NCBI GenBank assembly: GCA_964544655.1
Contig: CAZJCM010000001.1
Coordinates: 69,322-133,321 of the forward strand
Reading direction: 5' to 3'
Origin: HyVt-443 sp964544655
GTDB lineage: Bacteria > Pseudomonadota > Gammaproteobacteria > Chromatiales > Chromatiaceae
DNA length: 64,000 bases
The position numbers and the translations under genes are program-made. The notes beneath the pieces were generated by a model. The model had not been told where the DNA came from, did not search any database, and saw only the letters and a program-made list of their open reading frames with translations. The first letter of the stretch is position 1. The number at the start of each line of letters is the position of its first letter. This document shows, piece by piece, positions 50,798 through 57,997 of the stretch.

Positions 50798-52066
50798 ATG
50801 AGCACCAAGGTCACAGTACCCGCACTGCCTGAATCCGTAGCCGACGCCACCGTACTCTCCTGGCATAAAAAGCCGGGGGACCCAGTACAACGGGACGACA
50901 ACCTGGTAGACCTGGAGACCGACAAGGTGGTGCTCGAAGTCCCTGCCACCACAGATGGAGTTATGGGCCAGATCAGCGTGCAAGAGGGGGAAACGGTACA
51001 GGCCGGAGACCTCTTGTGCGAGATCGCGGAAGGCAAGGCCTCCCCTGCATCTGGTAAAAAAGCAGAAAAGAGTGCGGCGGTCGACAACGAGCCAAAACAT
51101 CCGCCAGCCACGATGGCACCACAGGCACGGCAATCATCCGGCAGCGACTCTGCTGAGCCTGTGTTGACTCCCGCCGTGCGCCGCCTGGTAAAGGAACTGG
51201 GTATCGACCCACGGAATATCCGCGGCAGCGGCAAGGACGGGCGTATCCTGAAGTCCGACATCACCGCCTACCTGGACGCAAAGGAGGCACAGGAGGCCGA
51301 AGAGAAAGAGGCCGCTGCCGTCATACCACCGGAAGTGGAGACCACCCTGACCGGCATCGAAGGCGAGCGACCGGAGCAGCGGGTCCCCATGACCCGGCTG
51401 CGCGCCCGTATCGCCGAACGACTGTTGGAAGCGCAGCAGAATGCCGCCATTCTGACCACGTTCAATGAGGTCAACCTGCAGGCGGTAAACGACCTGCGCG
51501 CCCGCTACCGGGACAAATTCGAGAAAGATCATGAGGTGCGCCTTGGCTTCATGTCCTTCTTCATCAAGGCCTCGGTAGAGGCACTGAAACAGTTTCCGCT
51601 GGTCAACGCCTCGGTGGATGGCCAGGAGATCATCTATCACGGCTATTATGATATCGGTATCGCCGTCGGCTCACCCCGCGGGCTGGTAGTCCCGGTGCTG
51701 CGCAACGCGGACCAGCTCACCTTCGCCGAGCTGGAAAAATCAATCCGGGCATTCGGCAAGAAGGCCGCCGATGGCAGCCTGAGCTATGAAGAACTGACCG
51801 GTGGCACCTTCACCATCTCCAACGGCGGTGTCTACGGCTCCATGCTCTCCACCCCGATTCTCAATCCACCCCAGAGCGCCATCCTCGGCATGCACAATAT
51901 CCAGCAGCGCCCCGTGGTCGAAAACGGTGAGATCGTCATCCGACCGATGATGTACCTGGCCCTCTCCTACGATCACCGCATCATCGATGGCCGGGAGGCG
52001 GTGCAGTTTCTGGTCACCATCAAGAACGTGCTGGAGGACCCGGCGCGGCTGCTGCTGCAGATCTGA
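50798..52066 (+). CDS. sucB: 2-oxoglutarate dehydrogenase E2 component (dihydrolipoyl succinyltransferase)
   Basis: The core of the 2-oxoglutarate dehydrogenase complex, transferring succinyl from lipoate to CoA. The 422 residues have one lipoyl domain (about 1-77, lipoylation lysine in DLETDKVVLEVPA). A linker is followed by the peripheral-subunit-binding domain (VLTPAVRRLVKELGIDPRNI, GSGKDGRILKSDI). The catalytic domain contains RVPMTRLRARIAERL, FNEVNLQAV and the active-site block LALSYDHRIIDGREAVQFL. It is one base after sucA. A REP-like inverted repeat follows the stop, not a T-tailed terminator. Confidence 0.97.
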   Translation: MSTKVTVPALPESVADATVLSWHKKPGDPVQRDDNLVDLETDKVVLEVPATTDGVMGQISVQEGETVQAGDLLCEIAEGKASPASGKKAEKSAAVDNEPKHPPATMAPQARQSSGSDSAEPVLTPAVRRLVKELGIDPRNIRGSGKDGRILKSDITAYLDAKEAQEAEEKEAAAVIPPEVETTLTGIEGERPEQRVPMTRLRARIAERLLEAQQNAAILTTFNEVNLQAVNDLRARYRDKFEKDHEVRLGFMSFFIKASVEALKQFPLVNASVDGQEIIYHGYYDIGIAVGSPRGLVVPVLRNADQLTFAELEKSIRAFGKKAADGSLSYEELTGGTFTISNGGVYGSMLSTPILNPPQSAILGMHNIQQRPVVENGEIVIRPMMYLALSYDHRIIDGREAVQFLVTIKNVLEDPARLLLQI

Positions 52067-52097
52067 GCACGCGCCCACAAAGGAATGCCACACGCTT

Positions 52098-52167
52098 TCG
52101 TGGGAGCGGCGCCCCCGCTGCGGTTGATCCGCCCTATCCATCGCGGCCAGGGAGGCCGCGCCCACAG
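52098..52167 (+). repeat. REP/BIME-like inverted pair between sucB and the fumarase gene
   Basis: The left arm CGTGGGAGCGGCGCCCCC and the right arm, read on the other strand, TGTGGGCGCGGCCTCCC, are diverged inverted copies around a short spacer, with further internal GC-rich dyads. The wording GTGGGAGCGGC is that of extragenic palindromes spread by RAYT transposases in many Gammaproteobacteria. No RAYT gene is in the window. Confidence 0.6.
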
Positions 52168-52236
52168 CGGAGAACACAGAACGCCCCCACTTCAGGTAAA
52201 CTGTCGGCTGATTCTCCAGCAAACACGGGGTTGACC

Positions 52237-53760
52237 ATGACCGCAATCAAACAGGAAGACTTCATCCAGAGCATCGCCGACGCCCTGCAGTTCATCTCCT
52301 ATTACCACCCGGTGGATTTCATCCGGGCCCTGACCCGCGCCTGGAAACTGGAGGCCTCTCCGGCAGCAAAGGACGCCATTGCCCAGATCCTGGTCAACTC
52401 ACGCATGTGCGCCGAAGGCCACCGCCCGATATGCCAGGATACCGGCATGGTGGTGGCGTTCCTGGAAGTCGGCATGGATGTGCGCTGGGATAGCGAAATG
52501 GATCTGGAGTCCATGGTCAACGAAGGGGTGCGGCGCGCCTACACCAACCCAGACAATATCCTGCGCGCCTCCATGGTGAGCGACCCGGCCGGTGCACGCC
52601 AAAACACGAAAGACAACACCCCGGCGATCATCCACACCCGGCTGGTAAGCGGCGATCAGGTAACGATCAAGCTGGCCGCCAAGGGCGGTGGCTCGGAGAA
52701 CAAATCCCGCTTCACCATTCTCAATCCGGGCGCCAGCCTGGTGGATTGGGTAGTGGACACCCTGCCCGGCATGGGGGCCGGCTGGTGTCCACCCGGCATG
52801 CTGGGCATCGGCATCGGCGGCTCCGCGGAAAAGGCCATGCTGCTGGCCAAAGAGAGCCTGATGGAACCGATCGACATCCATGACCTGAAAGCCCGTGGCC
52901 CCGCCAATCGCAACGAAGAGTTGCGGCTGGAGATCTTCGAAAAAGCCAACGCCCTGGGCATCGGCGCCCAGGGGCTGGGCGGGCTAACCACCATCCTCGA
53001 TGTGAAGATTAATGATTTTCCCACCCATGCCGCTTCCCTGCCGGTGGCCATGATCCCCAACTGCGCTGCTACCCGTCACGTCGAATTCACCCTGGATGGT
53101 TCCGGCCCGGCCATCCTGCCCCCCCCCCGTCTGGAGGAGTGGCCACAAATCTCTCTCGGTTCATCGACCGGGGCAAAGCGGGTGAATCTGGATAGTCTCA
53201 CCAAGAAAGAGATCTCCAGTTGGCGCCCGGGCGAGCGCATACTGCTCTCCGGTAAAATCCTCACCGGCCGGGATGCTGCACACAAGCGTATACAGGAGTT
53301 GCTGCAGCGGGGTGAGCCCCTGCCGGAAGGAGTCGATTTCACCAACCGATTCATTTATTACGTAGGTCCAGTGGACCCAGTGAAAGGTGAGGTGGTCGGG
53401 CCTGCCGGCCCCACCACATCCACCCGCATGGACCCATACACGGAGATGATGCTGGGAGAGCTGGGTCTGATCGGAATGGTAGGCAAGGCCGAGCGCGGCC
53501 CGGTGGCCCTGGAAGCGATCAAAAAACATGGCGCCGTCTATCTGATGGCGGTCGGCGGAGCCGCCTACCTGGTCTCACAGGCCATTCGCGCTGCCCGCGT
53601 GGTCGCCTTCGAAGACCTGGGCATGGAGGCGATCCGGGAGTTCGAGATCGAGGAGATGCCAGTCACGGTGGCAGTAGACAGCAGGGGCGAATCGGTTCAC
53701 CGCAGCGGCCCGGCGGAATGGCGCGCAAAGATCGCTGATATGGGCCTGGAAAACCGCTGA
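52237..53760 (+). CDS. class I (iron-sulfur) fumarate hydratase
   Basis: Interconverts fumarate and malate using a 4Fe-4S cluster. The ATG at 52237 gives 507 residues, the length of FumA/FumB-type single-chain enzymes: an alpha part (about 1-285, with RPICQDTGMVVAFL, AKGGGSENKSRF and LPGMGAGWCPPGMLGIGIGG) and a beta part (about 310-507, with GKILTGRDAAHKRIQELL, YYVGPVDPVKGEVVGPAGPT and GKAERGPVALEAIKKHGAVY). Cluster cysteines are in ICQDTG, WCPPG and NCAATRHVEF. A run of ten C at 53119-53128 encodes the short proline stretch joining the two parts and is a slip-prone site. A hairpin terminator follows at 53799. Confidence 0.95.
   Translation: MTAIKQEDFIQSIADALQFISYYHPVDFIRALTRAWKLEASPAAKDAIAQILVNSRMCAEGHRPICQDTGMVVAFLEVGMDVRWDSEMDLESMVNEGVRRAYTNPDNILRASMVSDPAGARQNTKDNTPAIIHTRLVSGDQVTIKLAAKGGGSENKSRFTILNPGASLVDWVVDTLPGMGAGWCPPGMLGIGIGGSAEKAMLLAKESLMEPIDIHDLKARGPANRNEELRLEIFEKANALGIGAQGLGGLTTILDVKINDFPTHAASLPVAMIPNCAATRHVEFTLDGSGPAILPPPRLEEWPQISLGSSTGAKRVNLDSLTKKEISSWRPGERILLSGKILTGRDAAHKRIQELLQRGEPLPEGVDFTNRFIYYVGPVDPVKGEVVGPAGPTTSTRMDPYTEMMLGELGLIGMVGKAERGPVALEAIKKHGAVYLMAVGGAAYLVSQAIRAARVVAFEDLGMEAIREFEIEEMPVTVAVDSRGESVHRSGPAEWRAKIADMGLENR
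53119..53128 (+). repeat. ten-base poly-C tract inside the fumarase gene
   Basis: Ten consecutive C inside codons for Leu-Pro-Pro-Pro-Arg. A one-base slip would shift the frame about 60% into the gene and remove the beta part. It is the longest homopolymer I noticed in a coding region here. Confidence 0.9.
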
Positions 53761-54106
53761 TCAGGCTACAGGCCTCTGCCCGGACATCGACACAACGAAA
53801 ACCCCGGCAACTTTCCTTGCTGCCGGAGTTTCCTGCGCTGACAAGAATACGCCACCGGCCAAAGCCGGCGGCTTCAGGTTACGGCTAAAAGCCGGATTAA
53901 TACGCCATTCGGCCGCCCCCCTCTCCCAAGACTGGGAGAGGGCCGGGGTGAGGGCTCAAATCCAGCAGCGGTGCAAAACACCCCTCATCCCAACCTTCTC
54001 CCCTCGAGGGGAGAAGGGGTAATCTGACTTGCCGCCTAAAGGCGGGGGATTTACAGACCCCCTATTTGGAACTTTAAATATAGCCGCAGCGGGGGAACAG
54101 GAGGCC
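53761..54106. other. gap rich in palindromic repeats after the fumarase gene
   Basis: No gene. It starts with a terminator hairpin. Small stem-loops follow (CCGGC-caaa-GCCGG near 53855, CCGCC-taaa-GGCGG near 54032), then two larger arms. One is CCCTCTCCCA-agac-TGGGAGAGGG (53917-53943) followed by CCGGGGTGAGGG. The other is a 24-bp perfect palindrome at 53994-54017 centred on CTCGAG and preceded by CCCCTCATCCCAA. The two arms are inverted copies of a widespread extragenic repeat. Confidence 0.6.
53799..53833 (+). terminator. rho-independent terminator of the fumarase gene
   Basis: AAACCCCGGCA (53799-53809), an 11-base loop, then TGCCGGAGTTT (53821-53831), pairing in 10 of 11 positions and ending in a short T-run. 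It lies 39 bp past the fumarase stop. Confidence 0.6.
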
Positions 54107-54832
54107 TCAGGCAACCTTGTGCTCGGGCTTGATCTCCGAGAAGCGGGTATAGGCGTGGCTCTCGTCACTGAACATACGGGCGATGATGGGGGACTTTTCC
54201 ATCGATTCACGACAGCTGCTGAAGGGGTCCGTCACATAGGGTATTCGCTTGCCCCGGTGTTCCACCGCAGGCCCCAGCGGTTGCAGCGAGACGCCAATGC
54301 GCTGGATCATCTTGGCCAATGCAGGTGTAATAAGAAAATACCACTGCAAGATCCCATGCTGACGGCTGTAGGTAAGCGCAGCGCGGAACAGACCGAGCAT
54401 GATTTCCGGTTCGGCCCGCCGGCCGACCCCTTCATCTTCGTTTTGCGGATACAATGTGTTACCGCCACCAGCACTGATGGCCTGACGTCCACGGTAACGC
54501 CGTACCATGCACAGCCGTGAAATCTCACTGCTGACATCCTGCTTATAGCTTATATCATTGGAAAAAGAGAGATTGCACAGAGATTCTACGGGAAACGGCT
54601 TGGCCTCGGGCAGAATCATACGCATGGTGGCAACCCATTGACCGGTGGATTTTTCCCGGACCAGAAAGTGCCTCGACTGATCATCCCAACGATCCTTCTC
54701 CTCACCCAGCACGGCCGTGGTAAGATCCTCAAAACCGTTATCGAGACAGAACACCCGGTAACGAATCTGGTAGTGTAGCCTGTGCGAAAGGCTGGTATCA
54801 GCCAAAAAAACCTCAAACCTGGAATCGAACAT
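54107..54832 (-). CDS. PEP-CTERM/exosortase-associated N-acyl amino acid synthase-like protein A
   Basis: A GNAT-fold acyltransferase of the group found in exosortase-bearing bacteria and related to FeeM N-acyl amino acid synthases and LuxI. The ATG at 54832 has ribosome site GAGGAG and gives 241 residues (MFDSRFEVFLADTSLSHRLH). The LuxI-like N-terminal block YQIRYRVFCLDNGFED is followed by FLVREKSTGQWVATMRMILP and SSEISRLCMVRRYRGRQ, then YSRQHGILQWYFLITPALAKMI and IGVSLQPLGPAVEHRGKRIPY. Such enzymes join long-chain acyl groups to an amino acid. It diverges from a second copy 192 bp away. Amino acid and acyl specificity cannot be predicted. Confidence 0.85.
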   Translation of the reverse strand: MFDSRFEVFLADTSLSHRLHYQIRYRVFCLDNGFEDLTTAVLGEEKDRWDDQSRHFLVREKSTGQWVATMRMILPEAKPFPVESLCNLSFSNDISYKQDVSSEISRLCMVRRYRGRQAISAGGGNTLYPQNEDEGVGRRAEPEIMLGLFRAALTYSRQHGILQWYFLITPALAKMIQRIGVSLQPLGPAVEHRGKRIPYVTDPFSSCRESMEKSPIIARMFSDESHAYTRFSEIKPEHKVA

Positions 54833-55024
54833 AGCCCCGCTCCTCATGAATTTTTTGCCTGCCAGCCCGCTAACACCACATCCTCGCTGTTCCCTCAGCA
54901 CCTTCAGTTTTTGTTATTTCAACCGATTTTATATCTAAATTTATATCCAAAATACCTAAAATCCCATCTACTATTACATTAGATAGGTTTCTCGCCTGTA
55001 ATTCCTTTAACCGGGTCACAAAAC

Positions 55025-55774
55025 ATGCTCAATATGGATCTTGTCACACCTTACCGCGAGTTTTTCCAACTCGTGCTGGCAGATACCGAAGAACTCAGGC
55101 GGGAGGTTTTTCGTATTCGCTATGACGTGTACTGCACTGAATTGGGCTGGGAAGACGGTTCAAGAATACAGGATGAGCAGGAAAAGGATGAATACGACGA
55201 GTTTTCCAGATTTTGCCTGTTACTGCACCGGCCAACGAATATGTTCGCGGGCTGTGTTCGACTAGTAATGGCGAGAGCCGACACCGGACTGCCGGCAATT
55301 CCCTTGCATCAACATTGCCGTGACACACTCAACCCGGAAATTCTCGATATCGATTCCCTGCCAAGAGAGACATTCGGAGAAATATCACGTTTGGCGATAC
55401 GCCAACAGTTTCGTCGGCGCCCCGGAGAAAAAGACACACCGGATGGGATGGGAGAGCAGCTGTTCCAGATGCAGAAATCCCAGCGCAGAAGATTCCCTCA
55501 TATCGCCCTGGGCCTCTACCTGGGGGCGGCCTCGATCGGTATCGGTGCTGGGTTGAATGGGGTATTTGCGATGATGGAACCCAGACTGGCCAGGCATATG
55601 AGGATCACTGGAATCAACTTCCTTCAGGTCGGCGACGTCATGGAATACCATGGTCCCCGTGCGCCCTTCTACATCTCCCGCGAGCAGCTTTTCAACCAGT
55701 TGAGACCCGAGTTATTGAAGCTGCTGGAGGCGGTACACGAAGACCTGGGTATCGTCACTGCCGACAATACATGA
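55025..55774 (+). CDS. PEP-CTERM/exosortase-associated N-acyl amino acid synthase-like protein B
   Basis: A second member of the same acyltransferase group, 249 residues, divergent from copy A and clearly different in sequence. It has REVFRIRYDVYCTELGWEDG at about 28-47, FCLLLHRPTNMFAGCVRLVM, FGEISRLAIRQQFRRRPGEK, IALGLYLGAASIGIGAGLNG, MMEPRLARHMRITGINFLQV and GDVMEYHGPRAPFYI. The order of blocks matches copy A, so both share the fold and active site. The start could also be the ATG nine bases on. Being a diverged pair, A and B may make different N-acyl products. It precedes the PEP-CTERM gene, which has its own sigma-54-type promoter. Confidence 0.86.
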   Translation: MLNMDLVTPYREFFQLVLADTEELRREVFRIRYDVYCTELGWEDGSRIQDEQEKDEYDEFSRFCLLLHRPTNMFAGCVRLVMARADTGLPAIPLHQHCRDTLNPEILDIDSLPRETFGEISRLAIRQQFRRRPGEKDTPDGMGEQLFQMQKSQRRRFPHIALGLYLGAASIGIGAGLNGVFAMMEPRLARHMRITGINFLQVGDVMEYHGPRAPFYISREQLFNQLRPELLKLLEAVHEDLGIVTADNT

Positions 55775-55959
55775 TCTAAGGCATACAAGCCCCATTGACC
55801 CAACAAAACTTCCAACCTCTCTCCTTAATATATAGCCGGAGCATAGACCAAGCCGTCGCGGACCACACCTTTTCGCCTACTTGAAAAATTTACTCTACTG
55901 TTCGACCACTCCATACCAAGGCCATATAACGCAATGGTCTGACAGCCTCACCACCCGAA

Positions 55960-55980
55960 ATTCGTCAGCTTTTTTTACAC
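55960..55980 (+). promoter_or_regulatory. A-tract upstream activator motif, copy 3
   Basis: TTCGTCAGCTTTTTTTACAC lies 74 bp upstream of the -24 element of the PEP-CTERM promoter. It matches copies at 24129-24149 and 24349-24369 at 19 of 21 positions each. Orientation toward the promoter is the same as for copy 1. An enhancer site for an RpoN activator is inferred. Confidence 0.58.
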
Positions 55981-56054
55981 TTGTGCATTTTAGGGTCCGA
56001 CCAATATTTTCATAACAACCTATCAATCAATTAGTTACGCGAATAAGTCGATAT

Positions 56055-56070
56055 TGGCACACTGATTGCT
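56055..56070 (+). promoter_or_regulatory. sigma-54 (-24/-12) promoter of the PEP-CTERM gene
   Basis: TGGCACACTGATTGCT fits TGGCAC-N5-TTGCW exactly. A start near 56081 gives a leader of about 28 nt that contains the ribosome site AGGA and the ATG at 56109. Confidence 0.85.
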
Positions 56071-56108
56071 TTATTGTAGACAGGTCTCAATTGAACAGGA
56101 CTTTGATA

Positions 56109-57038
56109 ATGAAATTCAAAAAACTATTAGTTTCTGCCGCAATGGCATCCGCACTGGTTAGTGCATCCGGGGTATCGCAGGCCTCTGCGCTTGCAGAATC
56201 TGTCGTCAACCTGACCGGTCTGACTTTCAGCCAAAGCGGTGCCGTACTTGACCGCTCTCAATTCGATACTTTCAACTTCACCGGCACCGGCGACGTATCG
56301 GCCAATCTCAACGGAAGTGTAGCAACGGATTCGTTCGGCCCCATCGCCGTCTTCGGCAGCGATCTGTATGAAACCGTAGGAACCCCTGTCGGCTACACTG
56401 ATAACCAGTTCACACTCATTCCTGGTGCACCGCCGGTCTTGGGTAACTTTTCCGTGGGCGATCAGTTTGAAAGTGGCTCACCGATTACGGGTATGACTGA
56501 CACCCTGGGCAACGCAATTACGGTACCGGCCAATCTGGGCAACGCCTCCTTCGTATCTCTCGAAGGCAACGGCAATGGAACCGCTACCAGTAACAACGGG
56601 CTGGAGGCGAAGTTCAGCTTCAGCGGTATCTCTGGCAGCGTCGACATCGCTTTTGGTCTCGACGCCCTGTTACTGACCTATCTGGATACCGGCGATGGCG
56701 CCCCCTCCAGCGCCAGTGCCGGGCTGAGCGTGACTTTTAACCTTCTCGATACCGCCGGCAATGAGATGATCGCCTCCAACCCGTTCGGGCCAATCGGTGG
56801 TTTTGGCTTTGCCCAGAGCAGAGCGTCGAATGCCCCAGGCAGCGGCAGTGCAAACATCTTCAGCTTTTCCGGACCGATAGGATTCAGTACGCTGGACCTC
56901 GATGAGGCCAAAACATATCAGTTGTCTGCACGCATCAATACGACTGCTGACGCGGCCTTCGTTCCTGAGCCTGGCGTCCTGCTTCTGCTGGGTGCCGGCT
57001 TAGTAGGGCTAGGCTTGTCCCGCAAGAAATTGAGCTGA
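56109..57038 (+). CDS. PEP-CTERM sorting-signal protein (VPEP type)
   Basis: A secreted protein of 309 residues. The ATG at 56109 (AGGA nine bases upstream) opens signal peptide MKFKKLLVSAAMASALVSAS; a TTG 18 bases upstream was rejected. The middle is Ser/Gly/Asn-rich beta-type sequence with no cysteine or known domain (LTGLTFSQSGAVLDRSQFDT and LEAKFSFSGISGSVDIAFGL). The C-terminus is a canonical PEP-CTERM: FVPEPGVLLLLGAGLVGLGL, then SRKKLS. This VPEP form is the substrate of XrtA-type exosortases, whereas the exosortase in this window is XrtD-type, so an XrtA is expected elsewhere. It has a consensus sigma-54 promoter and a strong terminator, so it is a single-gene unit. Confidence 0.92.
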   Translation: MKFKKLLVSAAMASALVSASGVSQASALAESVVNLTGLTFSQSGAVLDRSQFDTFNFTGTGDVSANLNGSVATDSFGPIAVFGSDLYETVGTPVGYTDNQFTLIPGAPPVLGNFSVGDQFESGSPITGMTDTLGNAITVPANLGNASFVSLEGNGNGTATSNNGLEAKFSFSGISGSVDIAFGLDALLLTYLDTGDGAPSSASAGLSVTFNLLDTAGNEMIASNPFGPIGGFGFAQSRASNAPGSGSANIFSFSGPIGFSTLDLDEAKTYQLSARINTTADAAFVPEPGVLLLLGAGLVGLGLSRKKLS

Positions 57039-57072
57039 AGCTTTTTCGGTAGAGATAAATGCGATGTTTTGG

Positions 57073-57100
57073 AAGGGGCGTCTTGTACGCCCCTTTTTTA
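57073..57100 (+). terminator. rho-independent terminator of the PEP-CTERM gene
   Basis: AAGGGGCG (57073-57080), a seven-base loop, CGCCCCTT, then a T-run. It lies 35 bp past the stop and 17 bp before the methyltransferase ATG. Confidence 0.88.
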
Positions 57101-57116
57101 TGCTATTGTTAATCTC

Positions 57117-57995
57117 ATGCCTAGTATCGTAGTCGCAAAAAATCTAGCCAGAGAGCTTTTGGTTACCCGTAGTGCAAAACGGGTACCGGAGCCCGATCTG
57201 GTTATGGATGACCCGAAAAAGGTGGCCGCCTATACCCGCGCAGGCCGGGAAGATGGCGTAATGGCGCCTGTTTATCTTTTTCACTGCGCACAAGTATGTG
57301 ATGTCATCAAACCGGGGGATCGAGTGATCGATTTAGGCTGCGGTCCCGCTACCCAGTTGGCACTCATCGCCCGCATCAATCCGGATTGCGATTTTATCGG
57401 CATCGATTTGTCCACCGAGATGCTTGACCGGGCCGAAAGCTATACGAGAGAGATGGGGCTATCCAATGTCGGTTTCCAGCACGAAGACATTACCCGATTA
57501 GCATCCATTTCCGATCATAGTATTGATGCAGTCATGAGCACGGTGGTTCTGCACCATCTTCCGGACACAGAGGCCCTGGATCGGGTTTTCGCAGAGATAG
57601 CCCGGATTCTCAAACCGGGGGGCGGTATCTATATCGTAGATTTCGGCCACTTGAAATCAGAAAAGTCCATTCATGACTTTGCTTATCAATATGCCGATAG
57701 ACAGGCAGAGTTATTCACCCTGGATTATCTCTATTCTTTACAGGCCGCTTTCTGGAAAGAGGACTTTCAGGCAGTCTACCAAAGACATTTGACCCATAGC
57801 GCCTCTTTTTATTCGACCTTTTTAGTTCCGTTCATGGTTGCAGTAAAAAGTCCGTGCAGACGCAAACCCTCTAGGGAAATCCAGGAAAGGCTGTCACTGC
57901 TGGTGGAGCAGATGCCCGCTTATCACAAAACTGATCTGACAGACCTGCGATTGTTCTTTCGTCTGGGCGGCTTGAAGAGCCCTTTTCTCAGTTAG
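57117..57995 (+). CDS. class I SAM-dependent methyltransferase of the PEP-CTERM module
   Basis: A cytoplasmic methyltransferase of 292 residues from the ATG at 57117 (MPSIVVAKNLARELLVTRSA). Motif I is DRVIDLGCGPATQLALIARI near residue 68, followed by IGIDLSTEMLDRAESY (SAM-ribose acidic residue) and DAVMSTVVLHHLPDTEALDR. Motif III lies in ILKPGGGIYIVDFG. The C-terminal 100 residues (YQYADRQAELFTLDYLYSLQ) resemble small-molecule or lipid methyltransferases rather than rRNA or protein enzymes. There is no clear ribosome site, and it starts just past a strong terminator, so its expression route is unclear. It converges with the nitroreductase-like gene with two bases between. A role in tailoring the N-acyl product is possible but unproved. 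Confidence 0.82.
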   Translation: MPSIVVAKNLARELLVTRSAKRVPEPDLVMDDPKKVAAYTRAGREDGVMAPVYLFHCAQVCDVIKPGDRVIDLGCGPATQLALIARINPDCDFIGIDLSTEMLDRAESYTREMGLSNVGFQHEDITRLASISDHSIDAVMSTVVLHHLPDTEALDRVFAEIARILKPGGGIYIVDFGHLKSEKSIHDFAYQYADRQAELFTLDYLYSLQAAFWKEDFQAVYQRHLTHSASFYSTFLVPFMVAVKSPCRRKPSREIQERLSLLVEQMPAYHKTDLTDLRLFFRLGGLKSPFLS

Positions 57996-57997
57996 CA

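Larger units (their letters stand above)
55775..56108. other. regulatory gap upstream of the PEP-CTERM gene
   Basis: 334 bp, AT-rich, without a gene. It holds the 21-bp A-tract motif (55960-55980) and a perfect-consensus sigma-54 promoter (56055-56070). No terminator with a T-run was seen after the acyltransferase gene. Confidence 0.6.
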
